A stretch of DNA of 64,000 nucleotides from Pseudomonas sp. 31-12 (GCF_003151075.1 NZ_CP029482.1:5394001-5458000); one strand, 5' to 3'; positions 29,683 through 39,667 are shown, numbered from the stretch's first letter. Notes: generated by a model not told the origin, from the sequence alone. Program-made: numbers and translations.

Positions 29683-31170
29683 CTATCGGCGTTTGCTGCC
29701 GCCGAGCAGCGAGCCCATCAGGCCGCGTACCAGCTGTCGGCCCAGTTGATTGGCCGCCTGGCGCATCGCCGATTTCAGCGCCTGCCCCGCCGCTGTACCG
29801 AGGAATTCCCCGGCCTTGTCGGTAAAGCTTGGCTCTTCGGCGGCCGGTTTACCCGGAACGGCGTCGGGCTCCGGCGCCAACCCTTTGCGCCCCATCAATA
29901 TTTCATACGCCGATTCCCGATCAACCGGCTTGTCATACCGTCCCTTGAACGGCGACCCGGCGATCAGCATCGTGCGTTCGGTTTCGGTCAGCGGCCCGAT
30001 CCGCGATTGCGGCGGGGCGACCAATACGCGCTGGACCATCTCCGGCGTGCCTTTGTCCTGCAAAGTGCCGACCAGCGCCTCGCCGATCCCCAGCTCGGTC
30101 AGCACCGACAAGGCATCAAACGCCGGGTTCGGCCGGAAACCCTCTGCCACCGCACGCAAGGATTTCTGTTCCTTGGCGGTGAAGGCGCGCAAACCATGCT
30201 GGATGCGCAGGCCCAACTGAGCCAGTACATCGTCTGGCAAGTCGCCCGGTGATTGCGTGACGAAATACACGCCCACGCCTTTGGAACGAATCAGCCGCAC
30301 CACCTGCTCCAGGCGATCCTGCAACGCCTTGGGCGTGTCGGCGAACAACAAATGCGCTTCGTCGAAAAACAGCGCCAGCAGCGGTTTGTCCGAATCGCCC
30401 CGCTCCGGCAGTTGCTCGAACAACTCGGCCAGCAACCACAGCAGGAACGTCGCATACACCTTCGGCGCTTCGTGGACCAGACGACTGGCGTCCAGCAAGT
30501 GGATGCGCCCACGGCCATCGGCCGTCGGTTGCAGAATGTCTTCGAGTTGCAGCGCCGGTTCGCCGAACAACGCCTCGGCGCCTTGTTGTTCCAAAGTCGC
30601 CAGACGCCGCAACAGCGCCTGACTGGAACCGGTGGTCATCAGCGCCGCGTCGTCCCCCAGCAATTCGGGGTTGTCGCGCAGGTGATTGAGCAGCGCCTTC
30701 AAATCCTTGAGGTCCAGCAACAACAGCCCTTCGCGGTCCGCCACCTTGAATGCGGCATACAGCGCCGACTGCTGACTGTCGGTCAGCTCCAGCAGGCTGC
30801 CGATCAGCAGCGGCCCCATTTCGCTCAAGGTGGTGCGCAACGGATGACCGGACTGACCGTGAATGTCCCACAGGGTGACCGGATAGGCCGCCGGTTTGTG
30901 GTTCAGCCACGGCATCCCGGCAATCCGCTCGGCGATTTTGCCTTGCGGGTTGCCGGCGGCACCCAGGCCACACAGGTCACCCTTTATGTCTGCGGCGAAC
31001 ACCGCGACGCCAGCATCGCTGAAGGCTTCGGCCAGACGCTGCAACGTGACGGTTTTACCGGTCCCGGTAGCGCCCGCCACCAGACCGTGACGGTTCGCCA
31101 GGCGCATGGCCTGAGAGATTGGCTGGCCGGTCAGGTCGGCGCCGATAACGAGTTGCAATGAGTCAGGCAT
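29683..31170 (-). CDS. HerA-like ATPase (DUF853)
   Basis: About 495 residues from MPDSLQLVIGADLTG. Walker A is GATGTGKTVTL (about 32-42), Walker B is LALFFDEAHLLF, and TQSPGDLPDDVLAQLG is the sensor region. The C-terminus is basic (RQLVRGLMGSLLGGSKRR). HerA/FtsK-like hexameric motor; cellular role unknown. An in-frame ATG at 31182 adds four residues; GGGTG before the inner ATG favours the shorter form. Confidence 0.88.
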   Translation of the reverse strand: MPDSLQLVIGADLTGQPISQAMRLANRHGLVAGATGTGKTVTLQRLAEAFSDAGVAVFAADIKGDLCGLGAAGNPQGKIAERIAGMPWLNHKPAAYPVTLWDIHGQSGHPLRTTLSEMGPLLIGSLLELTDSQQSALYAAFKVADREGLLLLDLKDLKALLNHLRDNPELLGDDAALMTTGSSQALLRRLATLEQQGAEALFGEPALQLEDILQPTADGRGRIHLLDASRLVHEAPKVYATFLLWLLAELFEQLPERGDSDKPLLALFFDEAHLLFADTPKALQDRLEQVVRLIRSKGVGVYFVTQSPGDLPDDVLAQLGLRIQHGLRAFTAKEQKSLRAVAEGFRPNPAFDALSVLTELGIGEALVGTLQDKGTPEMVQRVLVAPPQSRIGPLTETERTMLIAGSPFKGRYDKPVDRESAYEILMGRKGLAPEPDAVPGKPAAEEPSFTDKAGEFLGTAAGQALKSAMRQAANQLGRQLVRGLMGSLLGGSKRR

Positions 31171-31358
31171 TTTGTCACCCATGGTTAATCTTTGATCCTG
31201 CACGGCCGATACAAATAGTTGTGAGACCAATCCGAAAATAGCGTCGGTAATTCCCTAAGGAGAGGATGGAAATATCAGCTTTTTTTCAACATTGCCCATT
31301 TAGCGTGCCTTTATAAAAGCACGCTCAGGACATTAAGACCTTAGCGGAACCCCAAGCC

Positions 31359-33248
31359 ATGAACAAAAACCTGCGCTTCAGCCATAAAATTTTGCTTGCC
31401 GCCGCCCTCATCGTCATTGCCGCCTTCGCCTCGTTCACACTGTACAACGACTATCTGCAGCGCAACGCCATTCGCGAAGACCTGGACAATTACCTTAATG
31501 AGATGGGAGACGTCACCGCCAGCAACATCCAGACCTGGCTGGCCGGTCGTATCCTGCTGATCGATAACCTCGCTCAAAACATCGCGGTCAATCCTGAACA
31601 GGCCAACGTCGCCAGCCTGCTTGAGCAGAAAGCCCTGACGTCGACCTTCATGGCGTCCTACCTGGGCGATGCCACCGGCAGCTTCACGATTCGCCCAGAC
31701 GCGAAAATGCCTGCCGGCTTCGACCCACGGGTACGCCCTTGGTACAAAGGCGCCGAAAGCAGCAGCACGGCAACCCTGACCGAACCTTACATCGATGCGG
31801 CCACTGGCCAGACCATCATCTCCATCGCCACCGCCTCGAAAAAGGCCGGGCAAAGCGTGGGCGTGGTGGGCGGCGACTTGAGCCTGCAAACCCTGATCGA
31901 TACCCTCAGCGCACGTGACTTTGACGGCATGGGCTATGCCTTCCTGGTCAGCGCCGACGGCAAGATCCTGGTGCACCCGGACAAAGCCCTGGTGATGAAG
32001 TCCCTGAGCGAGGCGTACCCGAAAAACACCCCGCGCATCAGCAGCGACTTCACTGAAGTGGAGGTCGACGGCAAGACCCGCATCGTCACGTTCACGCCGA
32101 TCAAAGGCCTGCCATCGGTCAACTGGTACATCGGCCTGTCGGTCGATAAAGACAAAGCCTTCTCGATGCTCAGTGAATTCCGCGCTTCGGCGGTCGTTGC
32201 GACCATCATTGCCGTAGCGATCATCATCGCGTTGCTGGGCATGCTGATCCGCATCCTGATCCGGCCGCTGCACGTCATGACCCGCGCCATGGAAGACATC
32301 GCCGACGGCGAAGGCGACCTGACCAAACGCCTGACCATCGTCAACAACGATGAATTCGGCGTTCTCGGCACCGCGTTCAACCGTTTTGTGGAACGCATTC
32401 ACGGTTCGATCCGTGAAGTGTCCTCGGCCACCGGCCAGGTCAACGAAGTGGCCCTGCGTGTGGTCGCCGCGTCGAACTCGTCGATGTTCAACTCCGACCA
32501 GCAAGCCTCGCGCACCAGCAGCGTGGCCGCGGCGATCAACCAGCTCGGCGCAGCCGCTCAGGAAATCGCCCGCAACGCCGCCCAGGCGTCCAGTCAGGCC
32601 AGCGATGCCCGCAGCCTGGCCGAAGATGGACAACAAGTGGTGGATCGCAGCATCAAAGCGATGAATCAGCTGTCGAGCATGCTCAGCGCTTCGAGTACCA
32701 ACATCGAATCGCTGAACAGCAAAACCGTGAACATCGGGCAGATTCTCGAAGTGATCACCAGCATCTCCCAGCAAACCAACCTGCTGGCGCTCAACGCGGC
32801 CATTGAAGCAGCGCGCGCCGGTGAAGCCGGACGTGGTTTTGCCGTGGTGGCAGACGAGGTGCGCAACCTGGCGCACCGCACGCAAGAATCGGCGCAGCAG
32901 GTACAGACCATGATCGAGGAGCTGCAAGTCGGCGCCCGCGAATCCGTCAGCACCATGAGCGACAGCCAGCGCCACAGCCAGGACAGCGTGGAAATCGCCA
33001 ACCTGGCAGGCGAGCGCCTGAACAGTGTGACGTTGCGCATCGGTGAGATTGACGGAATGAACCAGTCGGTGGCGACGGCGACCGAGGAACAGACGGCGGT
33101 GGTGGAGTCGATCAACGTCGACATTACCGAGATCAATACGCTGAACCAGGAAGGTGTGGAGAACTTGCAGTCGACGTTGCGGGCGTGTTCTGACCTGGAG
33201 CAGCAGGCGGCGCGTCTTACGCAGTTGGTGGGCAGTTTCCGTATTTAG
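31359..33248 (+). CDS. Methyl-accepting chemotaxis protein, dCache amino-acid type
   Basis: 629 residues. Membrane helices at about 10-30 and 275-298 flank a periplasmic dCache domain. [21 protein letters not shown] and VGGDLSL match the ligand contacts of amino-acid-sensing dCache receptors such as PctA/B/C. HAMP (about 299-352) follows. The signalling hairpin tip is [25 protein letters not shown]. No pentapeptide CheR tether is seen at the end (LVGSFRI). Likely senses amino acids; the exact ligand is open. Confidence 0.92.
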   Translation: MNKNLRFSHKILLAAALIVIAAFASFTLYNDYLQRNAIREDLDNYLNEMGDVTASNIQTWLAGRILLIDNLAQNIAVNPEQANVASLLEQKALTSTFMASYLGDATGSFTIRPDAKMPAGFDPRVRPWYKGAESSSTATLTEPYIDAATGQTIISIATASKKAGQSVGVVGGDLSLQTLIDTLSARDFDGMGYAFLVSADGKILVHPDKALVMKSLSEAYPKNTPRISSDFTEVEVDGKTRIVTFTPIKGLPSVNWYIGLSVDKDKAFSMLSEFRASAVVATIIAVAIIIALLGMLIRILIRPLHVMTRAMEDIADGEGDLTKRLTIVNNDEFGVLGTAFNRFVERIHGSIREVSSATGQVNEVALRVVAASNSSMFNSDQQASRTSSVAAAINQLGAAAQEIARNAAQASSQASDARSLAEDGQQVVDRSIKAMNQLSSMLSASSTNIESLNSKTVNIGQILEVITSISQQTNLLALNAAIEAARAGEAGRGFAVVADEVRNLAHRTQESAQQVQTMIEELQVGARESVSTMSDSQRHSQDSVEIANLAGERLNSVTLRIGEIDGMNQSVATATEEQTAVVESINVDITEINTLNQEGVENLQSTLRACSDLEQQAARLTQLVGSFRI

Positions 33249-33264
33249 TGTCTGATAGGGCCCA

Positions 33265-33328
33265 ATCGCTAGCAGGCTAGCTCCCACAGGTTTCGCACTG
33301 AACCTGTGGGAGCTAGCCTGCTAGCGAT
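33265..33328. repeat. Inverted repeat, CTAGCAGGCTAGCTCCCACAGG family
   Basis: Perfect 26-bp inverted repeat, arms 33265-33290 and 33303-33328, with a 12-base loop. It shares CTCCCACA ends with the other REP elements but has a different core (CTAGCAGGCTAG), so it is a distinct REP class. It lies right after the chemoreceptor gene and may also act as terminator. Confidence 0.88.
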
Positions 33329-33439
33329 GGCGGTCTGAAATACACCGCAAAAACCTCGCTGGATCCCCCCGCCACAAAACCCTAACCGAACATCTATCCT
33401 TCATAAAGGTCAACCAAGGGAGAACAACGGACCGGAGGG

Positions 33440-34561
33440 ATGCTCATTGTGCATATCGCGGACATAACCATGTTCTACGCCCCTGCCAGCGGAGGCGTGC
33501 GCACGTATCTGGATGCCAAGCACCGTCGCCTGGGTATCAAGCCAGGCATTCGCCACAGTTTGCTGATTCCGGGGGCACACCTGAGTGAACGGGATGGCGT
33601 CTACACCGTTCCGGCCCCGGCCCTGCCTTTCGGCAAGGGTTATCGTTTCCCCCTCCGTCTCGCGCCATGGCGAAATGTCCTGCAGGATTTGCAGCCCGAC
33701 CTGATCGAAGTCGGCGACCCCTACCTCACCGCCTGGGCGGCTCTGGATGCGCGGCGGCAACTGGATGTGCCGGTGATCGGGTTTTATCACTCCGACTTGC
33801 CGCTGCTGGTCAGCAATCGAATGGGCAATTGGGTAACCCCGAATGTCGAAGCCTACGTCAGAAAGCTGTATGGCAACTTCGACCGGGTCTTGGCGCCGAG
33901 CCAGGTCATGGCCGACAAGTTGATCGGGCTCGGGGTGAGGAATGTGTTCGTGCAGCCATTGGGCGTGGACCTGCAAACATTCAATCCCGAAGCAAGGGAC
34001 AGCGGCTTGCGGGCCGAATTGGGCATCGATGAAAACACCCATCTGCTGATCTTCGCCGGCCGGGGTTCCAAGGAAAAGAACCTGCCGGTCCTGCTCAATT
34101 GCATGAAACGTCTCGGGCCTCGTTATCACTTGCTATTAGTCGGCTCGTCGATGCCCGCTGTGGTGCCGGACAATGTCACCGTCGTCGACGAGTTCTGCCC
34201 GGCCGCACAAGTCGCGCGGTTAATGGCCAGTGCGGACGCGTTGCTGCATGCCGGCGATCAGGAAACCTTCGGCCTGGTGATCCTCGAAGCCATGGCCAGT
34301 GGCATTCCAGTCGTGGCGGTGGCCGCCGGGGCCTTTCAGGAAATCGTGACCGATCAATGCGGCCTGCTCTGTGCGCCGAACAATCCCCTGGCGATGGCCA
34401 ACGCGGTGCGCGAGCTGTTCAGTCAGGGTAGCGCTGCTTTGGGCAGACAAGCGCGCAGTCATGTTGAACAGCATTACGCCTGGGATACCGTGGTCAACAG
34501 CCTGTTGGGGCACTATCACGCCGTGCTCGGCAGCCAATGGCCGCTGACCGCCAATGGTTGA
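33440..34561 (+). CDS. GT4 family glycosyltransferase
   Basis: 373 residues, GT-B fold. N-terminal acceptor domain with ITMFYAPASGGVRTYLDAK; donor-binding half with FAGRGSKEKNLPVLLNC and the EX7E motif region ETFGLVILEAMASGIPVV. Retaining glycosyltransferase, probably cytoplasmic face of the inner membrane. Acts on a lipid acceptor by inference from its neighbours (deacetylase-like protein and UPF0104 membrane protein in one operon). Confidence 0.9.
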   Translation: MLIVHIADITMFYAPASGGVRTYLDAKHRRLGIKPGIRHSLLIPGAHLSERDGVYTVPAPALPFGKGYRFPLRLAPWRNVLQDLQPDLIEVGDPYLTAWAALDARRQLDVPVIGFYHSDLPLLVSNRMGNWVTPNVEAYVRKLYGNFDRVLAPSQVMADKLIGLGVRNVFVQPLGVDLQTFNPEARDSGLRAELGIDENTHLLIFAGRGSKEKNLPVLLNCMKRLGPRYHLLLVGSSMPAVVPDNVTVVDEFCPAAQVARLMASADALLHAGDQETFGLVILEAMASGIPVVAVAAGAFQEIVTDQCGLLCAPNNPLAMANAVRELFSQGSAALGRQARSHVEQHYAWDTVVNSLLGHYHAVLGSQWPLTANG

Positions 34562-34565
34562 GTCC

Positions 34566-35330
34566 ATGAACGCCCCCAGCCTGATACTCGTACTGCATGA
34601 CGTTGCGCCGCAAACCTGGGCCGATTACCAGCCTTTTGTCGAAGCCGTCGATGCCTTGGGCGAGGTGCCGATGACCTGGCTGGTGGTGCCGAATTTCCAC
34701 AAGCACAATGAACTGGACGAGCATCCGGGATTCAGACGCTTGCTCACCAGCCGCGTCGCCCGAGGTGACGAACTGGCGTTGCACGGCTACTTTCATTGCG
34801 ATGAAGCCCCTCCTCCCAGCAACCCCAGAGACTGGTTCATGCGCCGGATCTATACCCATGAAGGCGAGTTTTACAGCTTGTCGCAAGCCGCCGCCCTTGC
34901 CCGCCTGCGTGCGGGAATCGAAGTGTTCCATCGCTATCACTGGCCGCTGGAAGGCTTCGTCGCCCCGGCGTGGTTAATGAGCGAAGGCACTTGTCAGGCG
35001 TTACGCCAGTTACCGCTGAGCTACACCAGCGATTCACAGCATCTCTATCGGCTGCCGGATTTCATGGCCATCGATGCGCCGGGGCTGGTCTGGAGTGCGC
35101 GCAGTGCCTGGCGTCGGGGCTTGTCGAAACTCGTCAGTGATCAGCGTGAACAGCGTTGGCAGCAAGCCCCAGTGATTCGACTTGGCCTGCACCCGGTGGA
35201 CATGCGCCATGGATTTTCGCGCAATTACTGGCTGCAAACCCTCAAGCGTTTGCTCGATGAAGGGCGGGTGCCAATGACCAAGACACGGTGGCTCTCGCTG
35301 CACAGTGACCGCCTCGGTCGCGCCGCATGA
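34566..35330 (+). CDS. DUF2334 polysaccharide deacetylase-like protein
   Basis: 254 residues from MNAPSLILVLHDVAPQTW. LHDVAP and LALHGYFH carry the Asp and His residues expected for metal binding in the NodB-like fold; RLGLHPVDMRHG supplies the C-terminal His motif. No signal peptide, so it is cytoplasmic unless exported otherwise. It starts five bases after the glycosyltransferase stop and overlaps the next gene by four (ATGA). Substrate unknown, probably the glycolipid made by its neighbour. Confidence 0.85.
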   Translation: MNAPSLILVLHDVAPQTWADYQPFVEAVDALGEVPMTWLVVPNFHKHNELDEHPGFRRLLTSRVARGDELALHGYFHCDEAPPPSNPRDWFMRRIYTHEGEFYSLSQAAALARLRAGIEVFHRYHWPLEGFVAPAWLMSEGTCQALRQLPLSYTSDSQHLYRLPDFMAIDAPGLVWSARSAWRRGLSKLVSDQREQRWQQAPVIRLGLHPVDMRHGFSRNYWLQTLKRLLDEGRVPMTKTRWLSLHSDRLGRAA

Positions 35331-36322
35331 GCCGGGGCATTCTGCTGTTTATCGCCCTGCTCGCCGCGGTGCTGATTCCGTTGTTGCTGGGCGGCAACGA
35401 GACATGGTCGCGGCTGCAAAATTTCCCATTGAATGAATTGCTGATCATGTTCGGCATGATCTTGCTGTGCTGGGTGGTGAACACCCTGCGCTTACGCCTG
35501 TTGCTGGGTGATCAATGCGACAAGGTGGGTCGGGTCAGAAGCCTGGGCGTGGTGATGGCCGCCGAGTTCGCCTACTGCGCCACACCCGGCGGCAGTGGCG
35601 GGCCGTTGACCATCATGGCGCTGCTGGCGCGTAACGGTGTGCGTCCGGCGCGGGGCAGCGCGGTGTTCGCCATGGACCAGCTCAGCGACCTGCTGTTTTT
35701 TCTCTGCGCGTTGAGCGGGATTCTGATTTACGCGCTGTTCCAGCACCTCAGCGAACGCCTGGAATGGCTGCTGATCGTCAGCGCCGTCTCGATGTTTGGC
35801 GGGCTGCTCAGCTGCGTGGTGGTGGCGCGTTACCATCGAGTGCTGATTCGCTTGAGCGGGAGATTGCTCGTTCGTCTCAATGTCAAAGGCACCACGCGCC
35901 TGCGCTGGGCGCGCAAGCTCCTGCACTTCCTGGCGGCGTTCACCGACACGCTGAAGTTGCCGATTCTGACGTTGATCAAAGTGTTTGCCCTGACCTGCGT
36001 GCATTGGCTCCTGCGGTATAGCGTGCTGTACCTGGCGCTGCGTGGACTCGGAGCGGATTTACAGTGGGCCTGGTGTTTCCTGATCCAGATGCTGTCACTG
36101 AGTGCCGGCCAGTTCAGCCTGTTACCGGGCGGTGCCGGCGCGGCAGAGTTGACGTCGGCGGCGCTGCTGGCGCCCATGGTAGGGAAATCCACCGCAGCGG
36201 CGGCGATTCTGATCTGGCGGGCGGTGACGTATTACTTCTATCTGGTGGTGGGCGGTCCGGTGTTTTTGCTGATGCTGGGGCGGCCGCTGCTCAAGAAACT
36301 GATGAAGCTCAAGCAGGCTTAG
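35327..36322 (+). CDS. UPF0104 / lysylphosphatidylglycerol synthase-type membrane protein
   Basis: 331 residues with about eight membrane helices. The motif MAAEFAYCATPGGSGGPLTI followed by AMDQLSDLLFF, and QFSLLPGGAGAAELTSAALL, are hallmarks of the UPF0104/LPG-synthase transmembrane family. It lacks the soluble aminoacyl-transferase domain of MprF, so it is likely a flippase-like or lipid-handling partner for the preceding glycosyltransferase and deacetylase-like proteins. Confidence 0.87.
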   Translation: MSRGILLFIALLAAVLIPLLLGGNETWSRLQNFPLNELLIMFGMILLCWVVNTLRLRLLLGDQCDKVGRVRSLGVVMAAEFAYCATPGGSGGPLTIMALLARNGVRPARGSAVFAMDQLSDLLFFLCALSGILIYALFQHLSERLEWLLIVSAVSMFGGLLSCVVVARYHRVLIRLSGRLLVRLNVKGTTRLRWARKLLHFLAAFTDTLKLPILTLIKVFALTCVHWLLRYSVLYLALRGLGADLQWAWCFLIQMLSLSAGQFSLLPGGAGAAELTSAALLAPMVGKSTAAAAILIWRAVTYYFYLVVGGPVFLLMLGRPLLKKLMKLKQA

Positions 36323-36485
36323 GCGTGTCTTCGGGCTCTTGCTGCAACTGTTCCCACAACTCGGCAGCGCCGGGAAACTCCGTGCCGTCTTCGGCGCTCA
36401 TGTCATCCGGGTCATATCGACTCAAGCAGCCCTCGCCCAACGTGGCGGGGGCCTTGGAGGTGGCTTTGTCCAGTGGATCGGCCAT
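36309..36485 (-). CDS. Small conserved acidic protein
   Basis: 58 residues, start MADPLDKATSKAPATLGEGC. The start is the second ATG, because GAGGA lies seven bases upstream; the first (36491) is only one base from it. It is acidic (EDGTEFPGAAELWEQLQQEP), with no membrane helix. It overlaps the end of the UPF0104 gene by 14 bases on the other strand. I recognise it only as a typical small pseudomonad protein; function unknown. Confidence 0.65.
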   Translation of the reverse strand: MADPLDKATSKAPATLGEGCLSRYDPDDMSAEDGTEFPGAAELWEQLQQEPEDTPKPA

Positions 36486-36510
36486 GGTCATGTCCTCACT
36501 GCAGAAACGG

Positions 36511-36547
36511 CGAAGGGCCTGAGGCGATTGAACGCCCAGGCCCTTCG
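36511..36547. terminator. Hairpin after purU
   Basis: CGAAGGGCCTG / CAGGCCCTTCG, an 11-bp perfect stem with 15-base loop, 25 bases past the purU stop. The T run is weak (CGTTTC), so termination is probable but not certain. Confidence 0.6.
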
Positions 36548-36571
36548 AATTTCAACCGTGTTGTGCGGCTA

Positions 36572-37420
36572 TCAGAACACCACGGTTTTGTTGCCGTGCA
36601 CCAGCACCCGATCTTCCAGGTGATAACGCAGACCGCGGGCCAGCACCATCTTCTCGACGTCACGGCCGAAACGCACCATGTCTTCGATGCTGTCACTGTG
36701 ACTGACGCGCACAACGTCTTGCTCGATGATCGGACCGGCGTCCAGCTCTTCGGTCACGTAGTGGCAAGTCGCGCCGATCAACTTCACGCCTCGCATGGAG
36801 GCCTGGTGATACGGTTTGGCTCCGACGAACGACGGCAGGAAGCTGTGGTGAATATTGATGACCTGGTGCGCATATTCACTGCACAACGCGGGCGGCAGGA
36901 TTTGCATGTAACGGGCAAGTACCACCACTTCGGCATCGTGCTGTTTGACCAGACGCGAGACTTCGGCGAAGGCCGGCTCTTTATCCTGTGGATTGACCGG
37001 TACGTGGTAGTAAGGAATGCCGTGCCACTCGACCATGCTGCGCAAGTCGTCGTGGTTGGAAATCACGCAAGAGATTTCGCAGTCCAGTTCGTCACTGTGC
37101 CAACGGTGCAGCAAGTCGGCCAGGCAGTGAGATTCACGGCTGGCCATCAACACAACGCGCTTTTTCTGCGCGGTGTCGGTAATGCGCCAGTTCATCGAGA
37201 ACTCTTCGGCAATCGGTGCAAACGCTTCGCGAAAGGCTTCGATACCGAAAGGCAGCGAATCGGCACGAATTTCGTGACGCATGAAGAACCAGCCACTCTG
37301 ATTATCCGAGTGATGGCTCGCTTCAGTGATCCAGCCGTTATGTGACGCCAGAAAGTTACTGACTTTAGCAACGATGCCGACGCGGTCCGGGCAAGCAATC
37401 ACCAGCCGAAAAGTGCGCAT
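36572..37420 (-). CDS. purU: Formyltetrahydrofolate deformylase PurU
   Basis: Hydrolyses 10-formyl-THF to THF and formate, balancing one-carbon pools. The N-terminal ACT domain (about 5-85) starts MRTFRLVIACPDRVGIVAKV. The formyltransferase-like domain (about 90-282) has the catalytic HHSFLPSFVGAKPYHQA and ATCHYVTEELDAGPII with the key Asp. Start at 37420 is set by homology; a longer frame upstream is not conserved. Length 282 is normal. Pseudomonads carry several purU paralogues. Confidence 0.94.
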   Translation of the reverse strand: MRTFRLVIACPDRVGIVAKVSNFLASHNGWITEASHHSDNQSGWFFMRHEIRADSLPFGIEAFREAFAPIAEEFSMNWRITDTAQKKRVVLMASRESHCLADLLHRWHSDELDCEISCVISNHDDLRSMVEWHGIPYYHVPVNPQDKEPAFAEVSRLVKQHDAEVVVLARYMQILPPALCSEYAHQVINIHHSFLPSFVGAKPYHQASMRGVKLIGATCHYVTEELDAGPIIEQDVVRVSHSDSIEDMVRFGRDVEKMVLARGLRYHLEDRVLVHGNKTVVF

Positions 37421-37759
37421 GAGGGGGAAACTCCAGAACTTCGCAAAGGCCGCCATTCTAGCGATTGCGCAGCAAAACTGCAGTATTGATGACGCACTGA
37501 TCTGCACGCAGGCCAGTGGGGCGCTTGCGACAGCACCTCAACGCCCGCGCGATGGTGCTCTTGTACTCAATCTTCAAGCGTTCATTTGTGAATATCTGTG
37601 ATGACTGCATCACACTTTTAACTCTGCGTTCAATTTGTGCCCTATTCATCGCAACTAATTTAAATAAAACACCGGTTAAATGTTTACTTGATGAAACACC
37701 CTGACTATTATTGCGGCACTGTCACCCTGCCATCCAGCGCCCAACATAAGGTAGTCCTC
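37421..37759. promoter_or_regulatory. AT-rich divergent promoter region, purU / mvaT
   Basis: About 340 bases. Bases 37560-37720 are clearly AT-richer than the flanks (for example AACTAATTTAAATAAAACAC). As MvaT binds AT-rich DNA, autoregulation here is plausible, but this is inference. Confidence 0.5.
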
Positions 37760-38137
37760 ATGTCCTTGATCAACGAATATCGCGCCACCGAAGAAGCTAT
37801 CAAAGAGCTGCAAGCCCGTTTGAAGAACCTGTCCCAAGACGACAAACTGCAAACCGAGCTGGAATTCGAAGGCAAACTGCGCACCCTGATGGGCGAATAC
37901 TCCAAGTCCCTGCGTGACATCATCGCGTTGCTGGATCCAGAGTCCAAGACCAAAGCACCACGCGGCGGCGCAGTAAAAACTACTGGCACCAAGCGTGCTC
38001 GCAAAGTTAAACAATACAAAAACCCGCACAACGGCGAAGTCATCGAAACCAAAGGTGGCAACCACAAGACTCTGAAAGAGTGGAAAGCCAAGTGGGGCGG
38101 TGACGTGGTTGAAGGCTGGGCTACCCTGCTGGGCTAA
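37760..38137 (+). CDS. mvaT: H-NS-family xenogeneic silencer MvaT
   Basis: 125 residues. N-terminal coiled-coil oligomerisation domain (MSLINEYRATEEAIKELQAR, about 1-60) and C-terminal AT-rich DNA-binding domain (about 78-125; KQYKNPHNGEVIETKGGNHK, then TLKEWKAKWG). Nucleoid protein that silences horizontally acquired AT-rich DNA, relevant to the Tc locus in this same window. AAGG upstream of ATG; an upstream in-frame ATG (37688) is not conserved. Own terminator follows. Confidence 0.95.
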   Translation: MSLINEYRATEEAIKELQARLKNLSQDDKLQTELEFEGKLRTLMGEYSKSLRDIIALLDPESKTKAPRGGAVKTTGTKRARKVKQYKNPHNGEVIETKGGNHKTLKEWKAKWGGDVVEGWATLLG

Positions 38138-38176
38138 GCCCTAGAGGTTGTCAAAGAATTATCCGCGACAAAAAAT

Positions 38177-38203
38177 AACGCCAGCTGATGCTGGCGTTTT
38201 TTT
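38177..38203. terminator. Bidirectional terminator, mvaT / sbcB
   Basis: AACGCCAGC-TGAT-GCTGGCGTT with T runs on both strands, between convergent mvaT and sbcB. Confidence 0.9.
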
Positions 38204-38236
38204 ATGCCCGAAATACAGTCCGGGTATTTTTCGTTT

Positions 38237-39667
38237 TCAAAGACTCAAACGTTTGCGTAATCCTTGGACATAATTCTGCCATTCATTCAGCACCTCTCGC
38301 TGAAACGATGTAGCTGTAACGTTCAATTGGGCTGCGGCTTCTACAAAACTTTCAAGCGTATTGGGCGCCCCCCACTCCGGGGTCGACAAACGTTGCTGAC
38401 AAAATATTCTCCAGCGCTCTTGCTCCTCGAAATTCAACGTATCGGGGAAGTTGCGCGCTCGATAACGAAACAATAATTCAGGTAAACGTTCGTCATCGAA
38501 AGGCCATTGCTGTTGTGATAATTGGGCAGGGTCGGCGGCCCTGACTTGCTCACATAGCCGACGATCCCGATCACCGATAAAACCATCGTATAACTGTTGT
38601 TCGGGATCCTGGCTCGGAGTGAAATCTTCGCCGGCATAAATTGCTAACACTTTATCCCGCCAAACTTGTTGTGCGTCACTTAGCCGCAGTACGCGATCCT
38701 GATAAAGCGCCATGTCCAGCCCCAGACGTTGCTGATCGTCAGGGCGAAGTACCGACAGCGGCGCCACCACCGGGCACTTGTTGATATGAATGAGTTTAAG
38801 CGGCACCGGTAATTCGCCGTCGGCCAGGTCATCGCGGCGGGTGTACAGCCGCTGACGCAAGGTCTCCGCATCCAGATCAAGCAACCCCTGGGGATCCAGG
38901 TGCAGGTCACAGACAATCAACGCGTTCTTGTTACGCGGATGCCAGGCCAGTGGCAGCACGACCCCCACATAACTGCGAGCCGCCGAGAAACGCCCGGACA
39001 CATGCACCATTGGCTGCAACAGCCGAATCTGATCCATCACCTTCTGTTTACTGCGCAACTGAAACAGCCAGTCATACAACTTCGGCTGCTTCTCACGAAT
39101 AAGACGTGCAAGGGCGATGGTGGCGCGAACGTCCGACAGCGCCTCGTGGGCATTGCCGTGGTCAATGCCATTGGCGGCGGTCAGCCGTTCGAGCTTGAGC
39201 GTCACCCGCCCTTCATCATCGGTTGGCCAGGCGAGGCCATCGGGACGCAAGGCATAGGCGGCACGCACCACATCAATCAGGTCCCAGCGGCTGTTGCCAC
39301 CCTGCCACTCGCGGGCATACGGGTCGAAGAAGTTTCGGTACAGGCTGTAACGGGTCATCTCGTCATCGAAGCGCAGCGTGTTGTAACCCGCTCCGCAGGT
39401 GCCCGGCGCCGCCAGTTGAGTGTGCACCCGGGTCATGAAGTCGGCTTCGCTCAAACCGTGTTCGGCCAGTTGGCCCGGCGTAATGCCCGTGATCGCGCAG
39501 GCGGCCGGATGCGGCAGGATGTCGTCGCTGGGCTGGCAAAACAGGTTGACCGGCTCGTCTATTTCATTGAGATCGAAGTCGGTGCGAATCCCCGCTACTT
39601 GCAGCGGGCGGTCGCATCGGGGATTGATGCCAGTGGTTTCGTAGTCGTACCAGAAGATCGAGGTCAC
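38237..39667 (-). CDS. sbcB: Exodeoxyribonuclease I (SbcB)
   Basis: Processive 3'-5' single-strand DNA exonuclease in recombination and mismatch repair. DEDDh motifs: WYDYETTGINP (Asp, Glu), GYNTLRFDDEM, and HEALSDVRATIALARLI with His and Asp. The C-terminal SH3-like and helical domains complete the ring. Length 476 is standard. The start is GTG with AGGA upstream. Confidence 0.95.
   Translation of the reverse strand: MTSIFWYDYETTGINPRCDRPLQVAGIRTDFDLNEIDEPVNLFCQPSDDILPHPAACAITGITPGQLAEHGLSEADFMTRVHTQLAAPGTCGAGYNTLRFDDEMTRYSLYRNFFDPYAREWQGGNSRWDLIDVVRAAYALRPDGLAWPTDDEGRVTLKLERLTAANGIDHGNAHEALSDVRATIALARLIREKQPKLYDWLFQLRSKQKVMDQIRLLQPMVHVSGRFSAARSYVGVVLPLAWHPRNKNALIVCDLHLDPQGLLDLDAETLRQRLYTRRDDLADGELPVPLKLIHINKCPVVAPLSVLRPDDQQRLGLDMALYQDRVLRLSDAQQVWRDKVLAIYAGEDFTPSQDPEQQLYDGFIGDRDRRLCEQVRAADPAQLSQQQWPFDDERLPELLFRYRARNFPDTLNFEEQERWRIFCQQRLSTPEWGAPNTLESFVEAAAQLNVTATSFQREVLNEWQNYVQGLRKRLSL

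Noticed and set aside
31341..33287. A 648-codon minus-strand open frame opposite the chemoreceptor
   Set aside because: Shadow of a well-supported methyl-accepting chemotaxis gene.
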